Part shown: in pieces, positions 49,813 through 59,699 of the stretch | How positions within the stretch are numbered: the first letter of the stretch is position 1 | How the letters are laid out: each line of letters begins with the position of its first letter | Notes under the pieces: model-generated | What the model saw: the letters and a program-made list of their open reading frames with translations, nothing else | What the model was told of the DNA's origin: nothing | The model's database searches: none | Translations under genes and position numbers: made by a program | Assembly: GCA_963678705.1 (NCBI GenBank) | Contig: OY783222.1 | Location: 1,302,001 to 1,366,000, forward strand | Direction of reading: 5' to 3' | Length of the DNA stretch: 64,000 nucleotides | DNA from: Panorpa germanica | Lineage: Eukaryota > Arthropoda > Insecta > Mecoptera > Panorpidae

Positions 49813-50769
49813 ACCGTAATTAACACATTACACACACCTAACTTATCCGATATAAACCTAATCTTAATGCTTCAGCTAACCTATCTAAAGCAACTCCTCT
49901 TACGTTTCTTACCTCACAAAGTCCCATAAGGGCGCCTATTTTCACCCCTTACTTCTATATCCCCCTCATCCATAGTGGGTGTTAATTATCTCTGGCGTGC
50001 TGAGCGCTTCATTAGTGGGTGAATAACATAATGAGAATATAGCGGTACCTAAATATCTACCTTTTTAATGAAAGAGTCTACTATACTTTTTAGGTAATTG
50101 TAAAGCTGTATTCTTTATATAGGTCATAGTATTTTGTATGGGAATTCGAAATGAAATTATCAAAATGTAGTTGTTTCAATTAGAAGTCGAGAAAAATGTT
50201 ATACGCTTTAGTTTTATTTTGCTATATTAATAGCTGATTGACATTAGAATTTTGTGTTATTAAGTTTCTTTTAAATTAAAATAATGTGTAAGTTTAATTA
50301 AAACTATTAATTATTATTTTTATTATACAGTATAAGAAGGCAAAACTCTCTCTCTCTCTCGCTTCTTTTTGCTCCGTTAGAAAGAAGTTACCAAAATTTA
50401 ATGAAAGTAATTACAATAACCGTCATTGTGAATCGGTTTACAAAATCCAAGCTCTTTCAGACACTCTATCTCCAACAGAATCAAGGATGTATTAAATTTA
50501 ACCTGTCAATTACTGATCATTGTAATCATTTGGATCATTCCAGAGATTTCGAGGATACACGTATATACATCAACCGAAACATCCCCACTACGTGGCAGGA
50601 GCAATGGAGTCACTGTCATCGACAGGAAACTTTTTAGAAGAAAACCAGCTTTTGGGTGATTGATTGATAGACACATGTTCGATAGAATGGAGAAATTATG
50701 GTGGAATTGTGAAGCATCGGTGGTAACAATCATGAATTAACAATAATTCATTTGAAAACAATATTCATT
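49810..50769. other. No gene seen
   Basis: AT-rich; a 78-codon frame at 50401-50637 overlaps an open frame on the opposite strand and has no motif. Confidence 0.55.
50347..50361. repeat. (CT)n microsatellite
   Basis: About seven CT dinucleotides. Confidence 0.9.
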
Positions 50770-51090
50770 TTAAGGTGAAACGATACTTGGCCATTTTTTC
50801 TAGCGATATATAGATTAGCGATACTATACAGCAGGTTAAATATTATCAAAAAATTGTTTTTTTATGTTTAAATCGTTTTATGTAGGTAAAGGCAGTGGAA
50901 GAAAGCTTAAAATGTAGATACGTTATTCATCTAACTAATTGCAGCTTTAGCTTTTAATTCGCGTTTATAGTTACTTACATAAAACGATTTAAACATAAAA
51001 AACATGGTTTTTTGATAATATTTAACCTGCTGTATAGTATCGCATTCTATATTTCGCTAGAAAAAATGGCCAAGTATCGTTTCACCTTAA
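50770..51090. mobile_element. TTAA-flanked palindromic MITE, complete copy
   Basis: A 313-bp body flanked by TTAA at 50770-50773 and 51087-51090. The arms are a very long inverted repeat: GGTGAAACGATACTTGGCC at left and its exact complement at right, then similarity for about 120 bases inward (CAGCAGGTTAAATATTATCA; TTTAAATCGTTTTATGTA). The unpaired centre is about 70 bases. TTAA targets are typical of piggyBac, but the GGTG terminus is not the usual CCY, so the superfamily is left open. Confidence 0.75.
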
Positions 51091-52257
51091 GTAATTAAAA
51101 AAGGAATAGTATGAATGTTTTTTTTCAAGCCTCTATAGATATCAAAGTTTCAGGAATTCGTGACCATCAGGTTACTAAACATGTCCTTCACTTCCTTCAA
51201 TTATATTTATATTTACAGATAAATTAAAATTAAAAAAGGGGTTAACACTTTAGCATGATTAGATCTACAGGATATTTTAAAAAATATTAAAAGTAAATGT
51301 CAATCTAACATGAATCTATCTATACGAAAATCCACGTTGCTAATACAGAATACTGGCATTTCGAGCCATTGTAAAATGTGTGCTTCTAAAGATATTTCTA
51401 AATCCAACACTTACAAGTATATTTATATTTTCCGTAACAGATTTTATCTTGTGTGTTTAACATTTATAACAATTATTACTTATAAAACATATAAATGTAG
51501 GACTTGGCAAAATTGATTAAAATGAAGAATAATTTAGAAAATGAACACATAACATTGAAGAATTGAAGAACTATGAATTAAGAAAATGTGTTGGTCTTTG
51601 AGGAAAAGCGATTGTGATCTTTTGCAGATTTGCGAAAGATAAATTTTACGAAAAACGTACGTGAAAACGGACAGTTTAAAGATGTAATTGATTCAAAAGA
51701 TTCGAGTATTGAAAGTAATCAATTTACTGTCAAAGCTGTTTTGTAGCATTTGGAAGCAACCTTAATTTCCGTGAACCATATTTCTGTGACCAGACCATTT
51801 TTTCAACAGCCGTCAAACTTGAAGAGTGATTCGATTTTACTGATTTGGAATTTTTGTTGAAAGTTGCGTTGACAATGAATTTATTATATACATATACATA
51901 TAGTCATCATAAAAAAATATTAATATATTATCTACTGTTGATATATATATGTGTATATAATATTATATTTATGTGACAAAAAATAGTATGCAATGTACTC
52001 CAGATACGCCCAATTTGGTGTCACTCCGTGAAATTTCGAGGTGAGGTACCAACCCAATCTTATGGGTGAGGTGCAGCTCTGTCAAATGTGGGCTAGAGAC
52101 AATAGACTTTTTATACTATATTATATATAATATAATATATATAGTAATTGGAATCCAATAAGACACACCTAATATACCATTTTTATTTATAGTGCAGTGA
52201 AGAGTCTGTATTAAATGTTTCAAATATTTTTGTGTAGAATCTATATAGTTGTAAATA
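51091..52257. other. No gene seen
   Basis: AT-rich with an AT palindrome at about 52110-52145. A GC-richer block at 52015-52095 (TGAGGTACCAACCC) is unassigned. Confidence 0.55.
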
Positions 52258-52285
52258 ACGGAATGAGCTTGTGGCAAGCTAGCGA
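52258..52285 (+). repeat. Dispersed hairpin unit, locus 4, core only
   Basis: Perfect palindrome AGCTTG-TGG-CAAGCT at 52266-52280 followed by AGCGAG. The rest of the unit is not recognisable. Confidence 0.45.
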
Positions 52286-52594
52286 GACATGAATACTATA
52301 TTCAAAGGCTTTACACCATGTTTTGTCAATCAAAGATACCTGCCCGCAATAAATGAATCAATCAATCTCGCAAAAGATTGCAAATTAAATAATGATGTCT
52401 TTAAGAACCTTTCATTTTAAAAATTTAATTAAATTATTACAAAATTCATTAAAATTAACATCGCGAAAAAGTCAAACATATAAAAACACACACTGAAACA
52501 GAGGCCACCCAAACCAGAGAAATTCTTCGAATCGTTTGCGCATGCATTGCAAGATGTGCGCGCGCGACTTACGAATGTCTTGGACAAAAGAAAC

Positions 52595-52630
52595 GGACAA
52601 CAGGACAAGCCACAGTTTGTCCTGTTGTCC
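52595..52630. repeat. Perfect 14-bp hairpin
   Basis: GGACAACAGGACAA (52595-52608) and its exact complement (52617-52630) flank an 8-base loop. It lies in a GC-richer patch with CGCGCGCG-like sequence just upstream (52558-52567). It could be the tip of a foldback element. Confidence 0.5.
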
Positions 52631-53149
52631 ATCTACATTTCATCTTAAAACAAACGCAAAAAAACTTATTAAATTCTGTCGTATTTTTTTGAAAAATACT
52701 TGTCTCTCGATTGTCTTTTATTCCTATGTCTGTAGCGTTGTCAATTTCCAGTTTTTGGGCAATTTTATTTTGTGTAAGTACTCTACTAAACTGCAAGGTA
52801 TTTTCTAAAAACTTCTGTTAACTGTTACAATCATCAAAACGTGTTTTAACACAAAACTTTTCAAATAAATAGTCATTTAAATTCATTAGGTTTTTTCTTT
52901 TTTGGTAAACTGTTAAAATATAACGATATTATTATTCTGAGAATGTAGTTTATTTCGATTATAGCGATAGATTGATAGTTAACGATACTTGAAATGCATG
53001 ATGTGTGATGACCGCGAAATTGCTCAAAATTAAAATGGCGCTATTTCCATAACCTAGACATTTGTGTACTTGACAACCAAACAAAATTATAATGCACATA
53101 AACTTGTAGAATATATTTGGAACGCTTGCAATTAGAATACAAGAACACA

Positions 53150-53300
53150 GGTAGAAAATGTAACGCTTAAATTAGCTTGTTGTACGCTAGCAAGTAAACT
53201 TGTAATGCAAGACAATTTGTATATGAACAGAACAAAATGAGACATGAAATTAGCTTGTGGCAAACTAGTAAATGTGAATCTTACACTGCATTATAAAAAA
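53150..53300 (+). repeat. Dispersed ~78-bp hairpin unit, locus 5, tandem dimer
   Basis: Two units about 77 bases apart: AAATTAGCTTGTTGTACGCT with AATGCAAGACAATTTGTATA, then GAAATTAGCTTGTGGCAAAC with TTACACTGCATTATAAAA. Confidence 0.68.
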
Positions 53301-55038
53301 TTTCAAATTTACTATATTAAATGCGTAAATGTAGAAACAAAGTTGCTGTTATGCACCTTTAAACATATATATGTATATATATAAACAACAAATAAAAGCT
53401 ATGTAAAATACACAGGTTTAAAATGACAAAACAAGTGGATAGTCCTAAAACAAACAACAAAGGTAAATAAAAACTGATTTGGCATTGTTTAAAAATTCGT
53501 TTGATTTTTTTAGCCGCATCTCTTTTATCGTTCCATTCTATTTGGAACACATCAATCACTTTGGAGTTTTGTTGAAAATGGCATGAGGAATCAGGCATCA
53601 AGCTCACCATCACCATAGCCTTTGCCAGCGTCATCGCAAGGAAGACAACGACCCAACAATGAAGTAAAAAGCGAACCGAAGGACCTTAATGTCGATAACT
53701 TATAAGCTGAATGAATTGTGCAACTCAGTACAGAAGGATAAAAGATCTGGACCTATGCGTATGAAGATGTTTTTTAAATTCCATTCTATCTAGTGTAAAT
53801 TTTAACGTGACTGCCAAGAAAGTAGCATGCCTGAGCAAGCGCTAGATTTTTAATATTAGATTATTACATTAATTTATCATTTAATTAGCCCGAGAATTAT
53901 TCAGATATTGATATTGTACAACCTACTACTATCAGTCGTAACTTATATAATTTAATTGTTCAAGGTATATACTTAGAACATATATAAATGATACAAAGTG
54001 TTTACTACTACGATACTTATTTTATAAAGGAACATGTTTTTTATCGAACATTCCACAGATTCAACAAAGTTTTAAACCCATTTGTTGCTTTTATCAAAGT
54101 ACTTACAATATAAAATTCTCGTACATATTATCTTTGGTGCGTTGCAAACTCTTGCAAATTTAACAAACATTTCTTAATCAGCGTTATTACCGTATACGCT
54201 TAAATATTGGTAATAATAATAAACAGGGTGACTAAAGATGGTCATAATTTAATTATGTAAAATCTAATAAAGTAAAAGCTAAAATAGCATCACTATTTTC
54301 ATTGATTTATTCTAACAATTTACTTTTACATTAAAGCAAAAAATATTATTTGTTATTATAAAAATATTATTAGGTCTGTCGTACAGAGAAGACTTTAATT
54401 TATCATTAAAAATAATTATTCAAACAAATGGCTACAAAAGTATCATTGTATTGATAAATAGTTAATACTTTATACTCCATTAAATAATAAATATGAGATA
54501 ATTTATTATTAAAGACCATTTGTAGATACTACAAGTTCAGTAAGAAATCTATCCCGACTATCTGCTTGCTCTCTTGCTCCTTACTTGGTATTCTGATCAC
54601 CCTATGTACCATATTCTCGTACGTAAGATTGTGTTCGTACTGTATGTAAATGTACTCTATATTTTATACAAAACATTTGATATCGATTAGTGCAACGTAG
54701 TTAAGTTTAGTTTTTATGAAACCTGAATATTTTAAATAAAATTTTATTATTATTATTATTGTATAATAAAAATAAAAATGCACTTATGATAAAACATTTC
54801 GCTCTTGTTGATACAAAGTAGCGAAAATAAATGCAGAAATATGGACAAGGTAGGTTATACGAGTTGGCAGTACTGCCGGACTATGTATACTACTTCTATA
54901 ATACGATGATTAAAGGTTAGTGTTCACAGGTGAATTGTGCGAATTGTGTTCTTGTCGTTTTATTTAATAAATCCAGTAAATGTAAATAAATACAATACGT
55001 ATAGTACTTACTGTACATACTGTTTATGATTGAGTTGA
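53301..55038. other. No gene seen
   Basis: AT-rich; the minus-strand 91-codon frame at 53359-53634 has a hydrophobic end but no recognisable family. Confidence 0.55.
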
Positions 55039-55788
55039 TTAAGGAGGTACAGGACGTTAACGTAAATGATGAAAACGTTGTGAAATTTGGAGGCTCGATA
55101 CAAATAGTAAAAATACATGCTGTCTCAAAATTTTAGAGACCTAAGGTTCCTAGTTTTCTTTTTATACATGATTAAAAATAGTCATTTTCTATACAAATCA
55201 AAATTTTTGGCTCAATTTCACCACATAATATAACTTTTAACTATGAAAAAATGATGACACGGCTTTCAAAAACTAGGTGTATATAAAAAAATCTTTTCTG
55301 TAACTATTGCAAAAAGAAAATTATCAAAAGGATACCTATGTACGAAAATATTTAAATAAAACCTTTAAAAAACAGTAAGTGTAGGTTATGAGCCGGCAAC
55401 GTTACAAATCCCAATTTGAGCGGGAAATTCAAAATCAGAATAAATATTTTATAAAATATAACAATTTATTTGTCAAAGAACCAAATCACGCATGCGTCAA
55501 CACACGTAAATTTACAGCGTTGCAAAAATTATTATTCCTTTTTCAAAATATTTAATTTGAATTAATATAAATTTGATATTAATTATAGGTAATTTTTCAT
55601 TTATTAAACTATTATATGCATAAAAAATCATTTTAACTAGCAAATAGCAGTTTAATAGGGAATTGAAAAATTCATTTTCAAAGGTACAGTCCCAATATTT
55701 GCTCGTCCCTCATGTACTTCGTATTTTGAATTTCGTATTACCGAGAGATAAACTTTTTGCATTGACGGTACGTCCTGTACCTCCTTAA
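55039..55788. mobile_element. TTAA-flanked TIR element, ~742 bp
   Basis: The left end TTAA-GGAGGTACAGGACGT is the exact complement of the right end ACGTCCTGTACCTCC-TTAA, with weaker pairing further in. TTAA lies at both outer edges (55039-55042, 55785-55788). The interior is AT-rich with no long ORF, so the element is non-autonomous. The terminal layout resembles the palindromic element at 50770 (TTAA then GG), but the sequences are unrelated. Confidence 0.7.
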
Positions 55789-57696
55789 TATATATAATAT
55801 CTATACTTCTGGATATTATTTAATCTGGCTAATATTCAATCTATGTTAATACACTGCAAATACAACACAAAAATAAAATTGCTTCAAGTAAGCATAGGTC
55901 GTGGTTACTGCATTAACAAACATCAACAATGTTACGTTAATGTAATGTTAAAGAATGCACTCCTGCATTTAGTTAGGAGTTGAAAATCGGCTCTTAAAGT
56001 TCTTTCGGTATAATTAGCATCAAATGAATTATTTTCTAATTGGTGGTAAATTTCCGATTGCCGTGCAGATAAAATTCAAATATAGGGAACACAAAAAAGA
56101 ATTACAACGCATATTAAGGTCGTGTGTCGGTGTACAAACATACAAACACACACATAAATGTCACATGTACTACAAGTATATCTACTTAAGATCTTTCCAT
56201 GTGTTGGTCACTGCAACGCTGTGTGCTGTATAAAATACGGTTATTAAAATATTATATGCAATTAAAAGTTGCATGCATCAAACGAACTTTGTGCAAAATG
56301 ATATAAAACACAAAAAACTGTGACGACTTGATGTTGGTACACCTTGTTTGTTAGAGGACGGTTGGTAAACCTGCAAAAACACCTGACGTTAACTTATCAG
56401 ATGTAATTGAGTTGGTTAATTGTTTTAGAAATAAAAATGTTCTGTTTTTTTGCTTTGTACATTGACACTAATTTGTTTGTTTTCGTTATTTAAAAAAAAA
56501 CAGTTTTTAGTTTTGCGATGACTGATCTCCATGACAGGAATGGCAGCGCCGGAATATTGTTGATGAAAAAAGTGACGCTTAAAATAGACGAAGCAACGAA
56601 ACGAGAGCAAGACCATCATCATATCAAAACGATGGGAAATTTATTCCAGAATGAACCTGTGGAATATGATAATTATTCTCTGTATTTCTTGTGCTATCAG
56701 CTTTAAATAAGGAAGCTTGAAGTGAGCAAAAAAGCTGAGTAATTACAAATCAGAACAACTGAACAATAACTGTATACGTTACAACAAAATAAAAAATACC
56801 AAATCATCATTTCATTTATAAGGGATGAGGGAATATGTTTGAAAACCCTTACATACGTTTCTAACAGAAAACTATCTCAGAATCTGTGAAAATAAACTAA
56901 AAAAGAAAAAACTCAAGAAAAAAACTTTCCTAACATCACCAATATAACGTAGGATAGTGTATTATACATCGGCGCCATACTGATTTGCATGCGACGCCAT
57001 GCCTAGCGGGTTGTTGTGATAGAGAAGGATAACAAATAACTTAAAATCTATTGTAAGAAAGAGAAATAAATATATCAGCGAGAGTGATGTGTGAGTGCGA
57101 CAAAAACACTAACAATACCCATCTAATTACATTACGATGACAGAGATGGAAATACTTTAACAATGTTCTAAATGTGGGGGTGTAAAGGAAAAGGATAGTT
57201 ATATACATTGATTACATTAGTGTGTATGAGATAGATATATATTATAGACGTAGTGTAAACGTAAAGTAGCAGGGGTTGAATTGTTGAACGAGAGGGGGGT
57301 TAGAGGGACTTGAAAAAGTGGGCGGAGGATTTACATTAAAGTTGGGGAAAGTAATCGATATAACAGAATGTTGTGCTCTATGTATATATTTTGTATATAT
57401 GTATATATAATATAATATACTGCAAGCACCGTCTCATTTGAGTCAGGTGGTTTGTACATTAGGGAAACTTGTTATAAAATTATACGAGTATATACCTGTT
57501 ATAGATATATGTGAATTTTGAACTTGTGTACATTCCACAATCTACGTACTACCCTTACTGAACCCTTTATTGAAACAATTCCATCAATTTTTTAGAATTT
57601 TGAAACAATATATTCTATTTCTCTTGTTTGTTTAGGTATTTGTGTAAATTTCAAGAACAGTACTTCGTTTATAACGATTAGTATTACCAAAGTAGA
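55789..57696. other. No gene seen
   Basis: AT-rich; two GACGCCAT/GGCGCCAT-like motifs lie close together at 56970-57000, and purine-rich GAGAGGGGGGTTAGAGGG sequence at 57290-57310. Confidence 0.55.
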
Positions 57697-57768
57697 CAAT
57701 GAACCTTGGAAATAGCTTGTGACACGCTAGAAAATGTGACCCTTGCATTGCAAGACAATTTTCTACTG
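57697..57768 (+). repeat. Dispersed ~78-bp hairpin unit, locus 6
   Basis: One complete unit: CTTGGAAATAGCTTGTGACA, then a second perfect palindrome CTTGCA-T-TGCAAG, then ACAATTTTCTACTG. It lies about 75 bases before the LINE target-site duplication. Confidence 0.68.
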
Positions 57769-57844
57769 ACTTACGTACATTTACTTCATACACTACTATA
57801 TATATACATTGGCGTCCGCAGAAACTTTGACAGTGCATACAGGG

Positions 57845-57859
57845 AGAAATCAATCCACA
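57845..57859 (+). repeat. Left target-site duplication of the LINE
   Basis: The 15-mer AGAAATCAATCCACA sits immediately before the 5' end of the LINE and matches 63615-63629 exactly. Confidence 0.92.
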
Positions 57860-58066
57860 ACAGTTTACATCGAGCCTTCTTGGTGAGCGCACGTATTTAC
57901 AATAAACAAAACAATAAAATAAATAGTGATCTTTTTTTTTTTTGCAAATTATAATATTTTTTTTTCGTGATTTATTTTTTTTTAAATTATAATTTATATT
58001 ATTATTAAGTGTTATTAATTAGAAGTGAAGTAACTTCTATTTAATTATCACTGGTTAATTAACAAT
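57860..58066 (+). promoter_or_regulatory. LINE 5' UTR with possible internal Pol II promoter
   Basis: The element starts ACAGTTTAC. An initiator-like CAGT at the very 5' end is a known feature of I- and Jockey-type LINEs, which carry an internal TATA-less promoter. About 28 bases after the candidate +1 A (57862) is GCACG, a four-of-five match to the downstream promoter element consensus RGWYV. The rest of the UTR is T/A-rich with T-runs around 57931-57985. Promoter function is inferred from position and family knowledge. Confidence 0.45.
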
Positions 58067-59494
58067 ATGGATATGGAGGTTGAACCTCCCGATAAAAATC
58101 CGATCAATAAAAACAACTCTGTGACTAACAAATCAATTCCTACAGATAAAACATCCAGTGATATAACAGAAAACTTAAATAACAATAGTGACAATGTTAA
58201 AAAAAGATTTAATAATTTATACAACACAGAAACAAAATATGACTCGTATAAAGTAATGATAGTTAAAAATAATAGTGATGGAAATACATTTTTTAGTTCT
58301 CTTAAATTAGCAGAAATAATATGTAAAATTAGCAATAAATCTAATATAATAGAAATTAAAAAAGTGGGAAGAAATAGAGTAATCGTTCAATGTGCTAATG
58401 CAGTACTAGCTAACGAAATTACCAAATCAACATTGCTGAAAAACAATGGGTATGAAGCGTTTATCCCATTTTACTGGTGCACAAAAGTTGCTATTATAAA
58501 AGGTGTTGATATTGAATATTCGGAAGATACAATTTTAAATAATATAGAGTGTCCACCTTTTAAAGTAACGAGAGTGCAAAGGTTAAATCGAAAACTAAGA
58601 GTTGACGGAGCTATTAAATATGAACCCAGTACAACAGTGAAATTATTCTTTGAAGGACTTGCTATTCCTGCTTATGTTTACATGTGGAGAGTGAGACGAG
58701 CATGTGAACCATTTGTACAACAGACGATACAATGTTATAATTGTTTTAAATTTGGACATGCAGCCACAAAATGTAGAGCAAAAGTAGCAAAATGTAAATT
58801 CTGCGGAAGTGAAGATCATTTACGTACTGCATGCACATCTCCTAATCCGACATGCATAAATTGTAAACTTAACCACGAGGCTACAGACAATGAATGTCCT
58901 GAAAAAAAAAGACAAATCAAGATAAAAGATCTCATGGCCCAACACAATCTCAGTTTTTATGAAGCAAAATTAGAATTAACAGAAAAAAATACAGACTATT
59001 TATACTCAGTAAGAACTCAAAACTCTTTTGAAGCTCTAAACTACAATGAGACTTTTCCCAATATCACTAATAAATACAATAGTATCAACATAATTCCAAC
59101 ATACAAACCAAACCCTTTAACCAGAAGAACTAATACCAGAGTGAATAAATCAAATACAGGTAACTCGTTACAAAGATCTTACAGTCAACCACAACCTACG
59201 ACATCCACTAAAGAACCAATTCCAAAAAGAAGAAGAGAAGAAAAGAAACCTAACAATGAAGAAAGCGACACATACCTTAAGATAACTAATCAAGGAAAAA
59301 ACAGAAAGCAAATCAACCAAGAGACACCTGATATTACAATGGAAAACAATGATAATGATACCTGCTATACATCAATATATAATAAAAATAATGATGACAA
59401 AATTAAAAATACAAACAAAGACCCAAATATTACATCCCAATCCCTTAGAAGCTACAAGAAACAAATATCTAGTGTACAATGGCCAAACTCGTAA
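58067..59494 (+). CDS. LINE ORF1, Gag-like RNA-binding protein with three zinc knuckles
   Basis: This 475-aa protein is the nucleic-acid-binding ORF1 product, expected to coat the LINE RNA and form the ribonucleoprotein used in retrotransposition. Residues 1-60 are polar, rich in Asn, Asp and Lys, and probably disordered. Residues ~135-215 (from VAIIKGV to CEPFVQQT) resemble the conserved region that precedes the knuckles in I/Jockey-type ORF1 proteins. Three zinc knuckles follow: C223-x2-C226-x4-H231-x4-C236, C243-x2-C246-x4-H251-x4-C256 and C263-x2-C266-x3-H270-x6-C277; the third has non-canonical spacing. Residues 350-475 are basic and Asn/Thr/Ser-rich, including a KRRREEKK patch near 387-394. 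The first ATG was taken as the start; a second in-frame ATG lies two codons later. A 205-bp gap and different frame separate it from ORF2, so ORF2 probably needs reinitiation or another unconventional mechanism. Confidence 0.93.
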   Translation: MDMEVEPPDKNPINKNNSVTNKSIPTDKTSSDITENLNNNSDNVKKRFNNLYNTETKYDSYKVMIVKNNSDGNTFFSSLKLAEIICKISNKSNIIEIKKVGRNRVIVQCANAVLANEITKSTLLKNNGYEAFIPFYWCTKVAIIKGVDIEYSEDTILNNIECPPFKVTRVQRLNRKLRVDGAIKYEPSTTVKLFFEGLAIPAYVYMWRVRRACEPFVQQTIQCYNCFKFGHAATKCRAKVAKCKFCGSEDHLRTACTSPNPTCINCKLNHEATDNECPEKKRQIKIKDLMAQHNLSFYEAKLELTEKNTDYLYSVRTQNSFEALNYNETFPNITNKYNSINIIPTYKPNPLTRRTNTRVNKSNTGNSLQRSYSQPQPTTSTKEPIPKRRREEKKPNNEESDTYLKITNQGKNRKQINQETPDITMENNDNDTCYTSIYNKNNDDKIKNTNKDPNITSQSLRSYKKQISSVQWPNS

Positions 59495-59699
59495 GAAAAC
59501 ATCGATATATAAATTAAGTTTATTTTTTAAAAATCTATTCACATCACTAAACCTAATCGTTTAATAAATTTACTAAAATATTAAATCAACAATAATTATA
59601 TAAACGGAGAGAAAATAAAATAAAATAAAATATATAAATAAATCTAACAACAAGACCAAGGACAGATATAAAAATCAATAATTAATTAAAACAGTTAAA

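Noticed and set aside
58048..58335. 95-codon minus-strand frame inside the LINE
   Set aside because: A shadow of ORF1, hydrophobic because it is antisense to Asn/Lys-rich codons.
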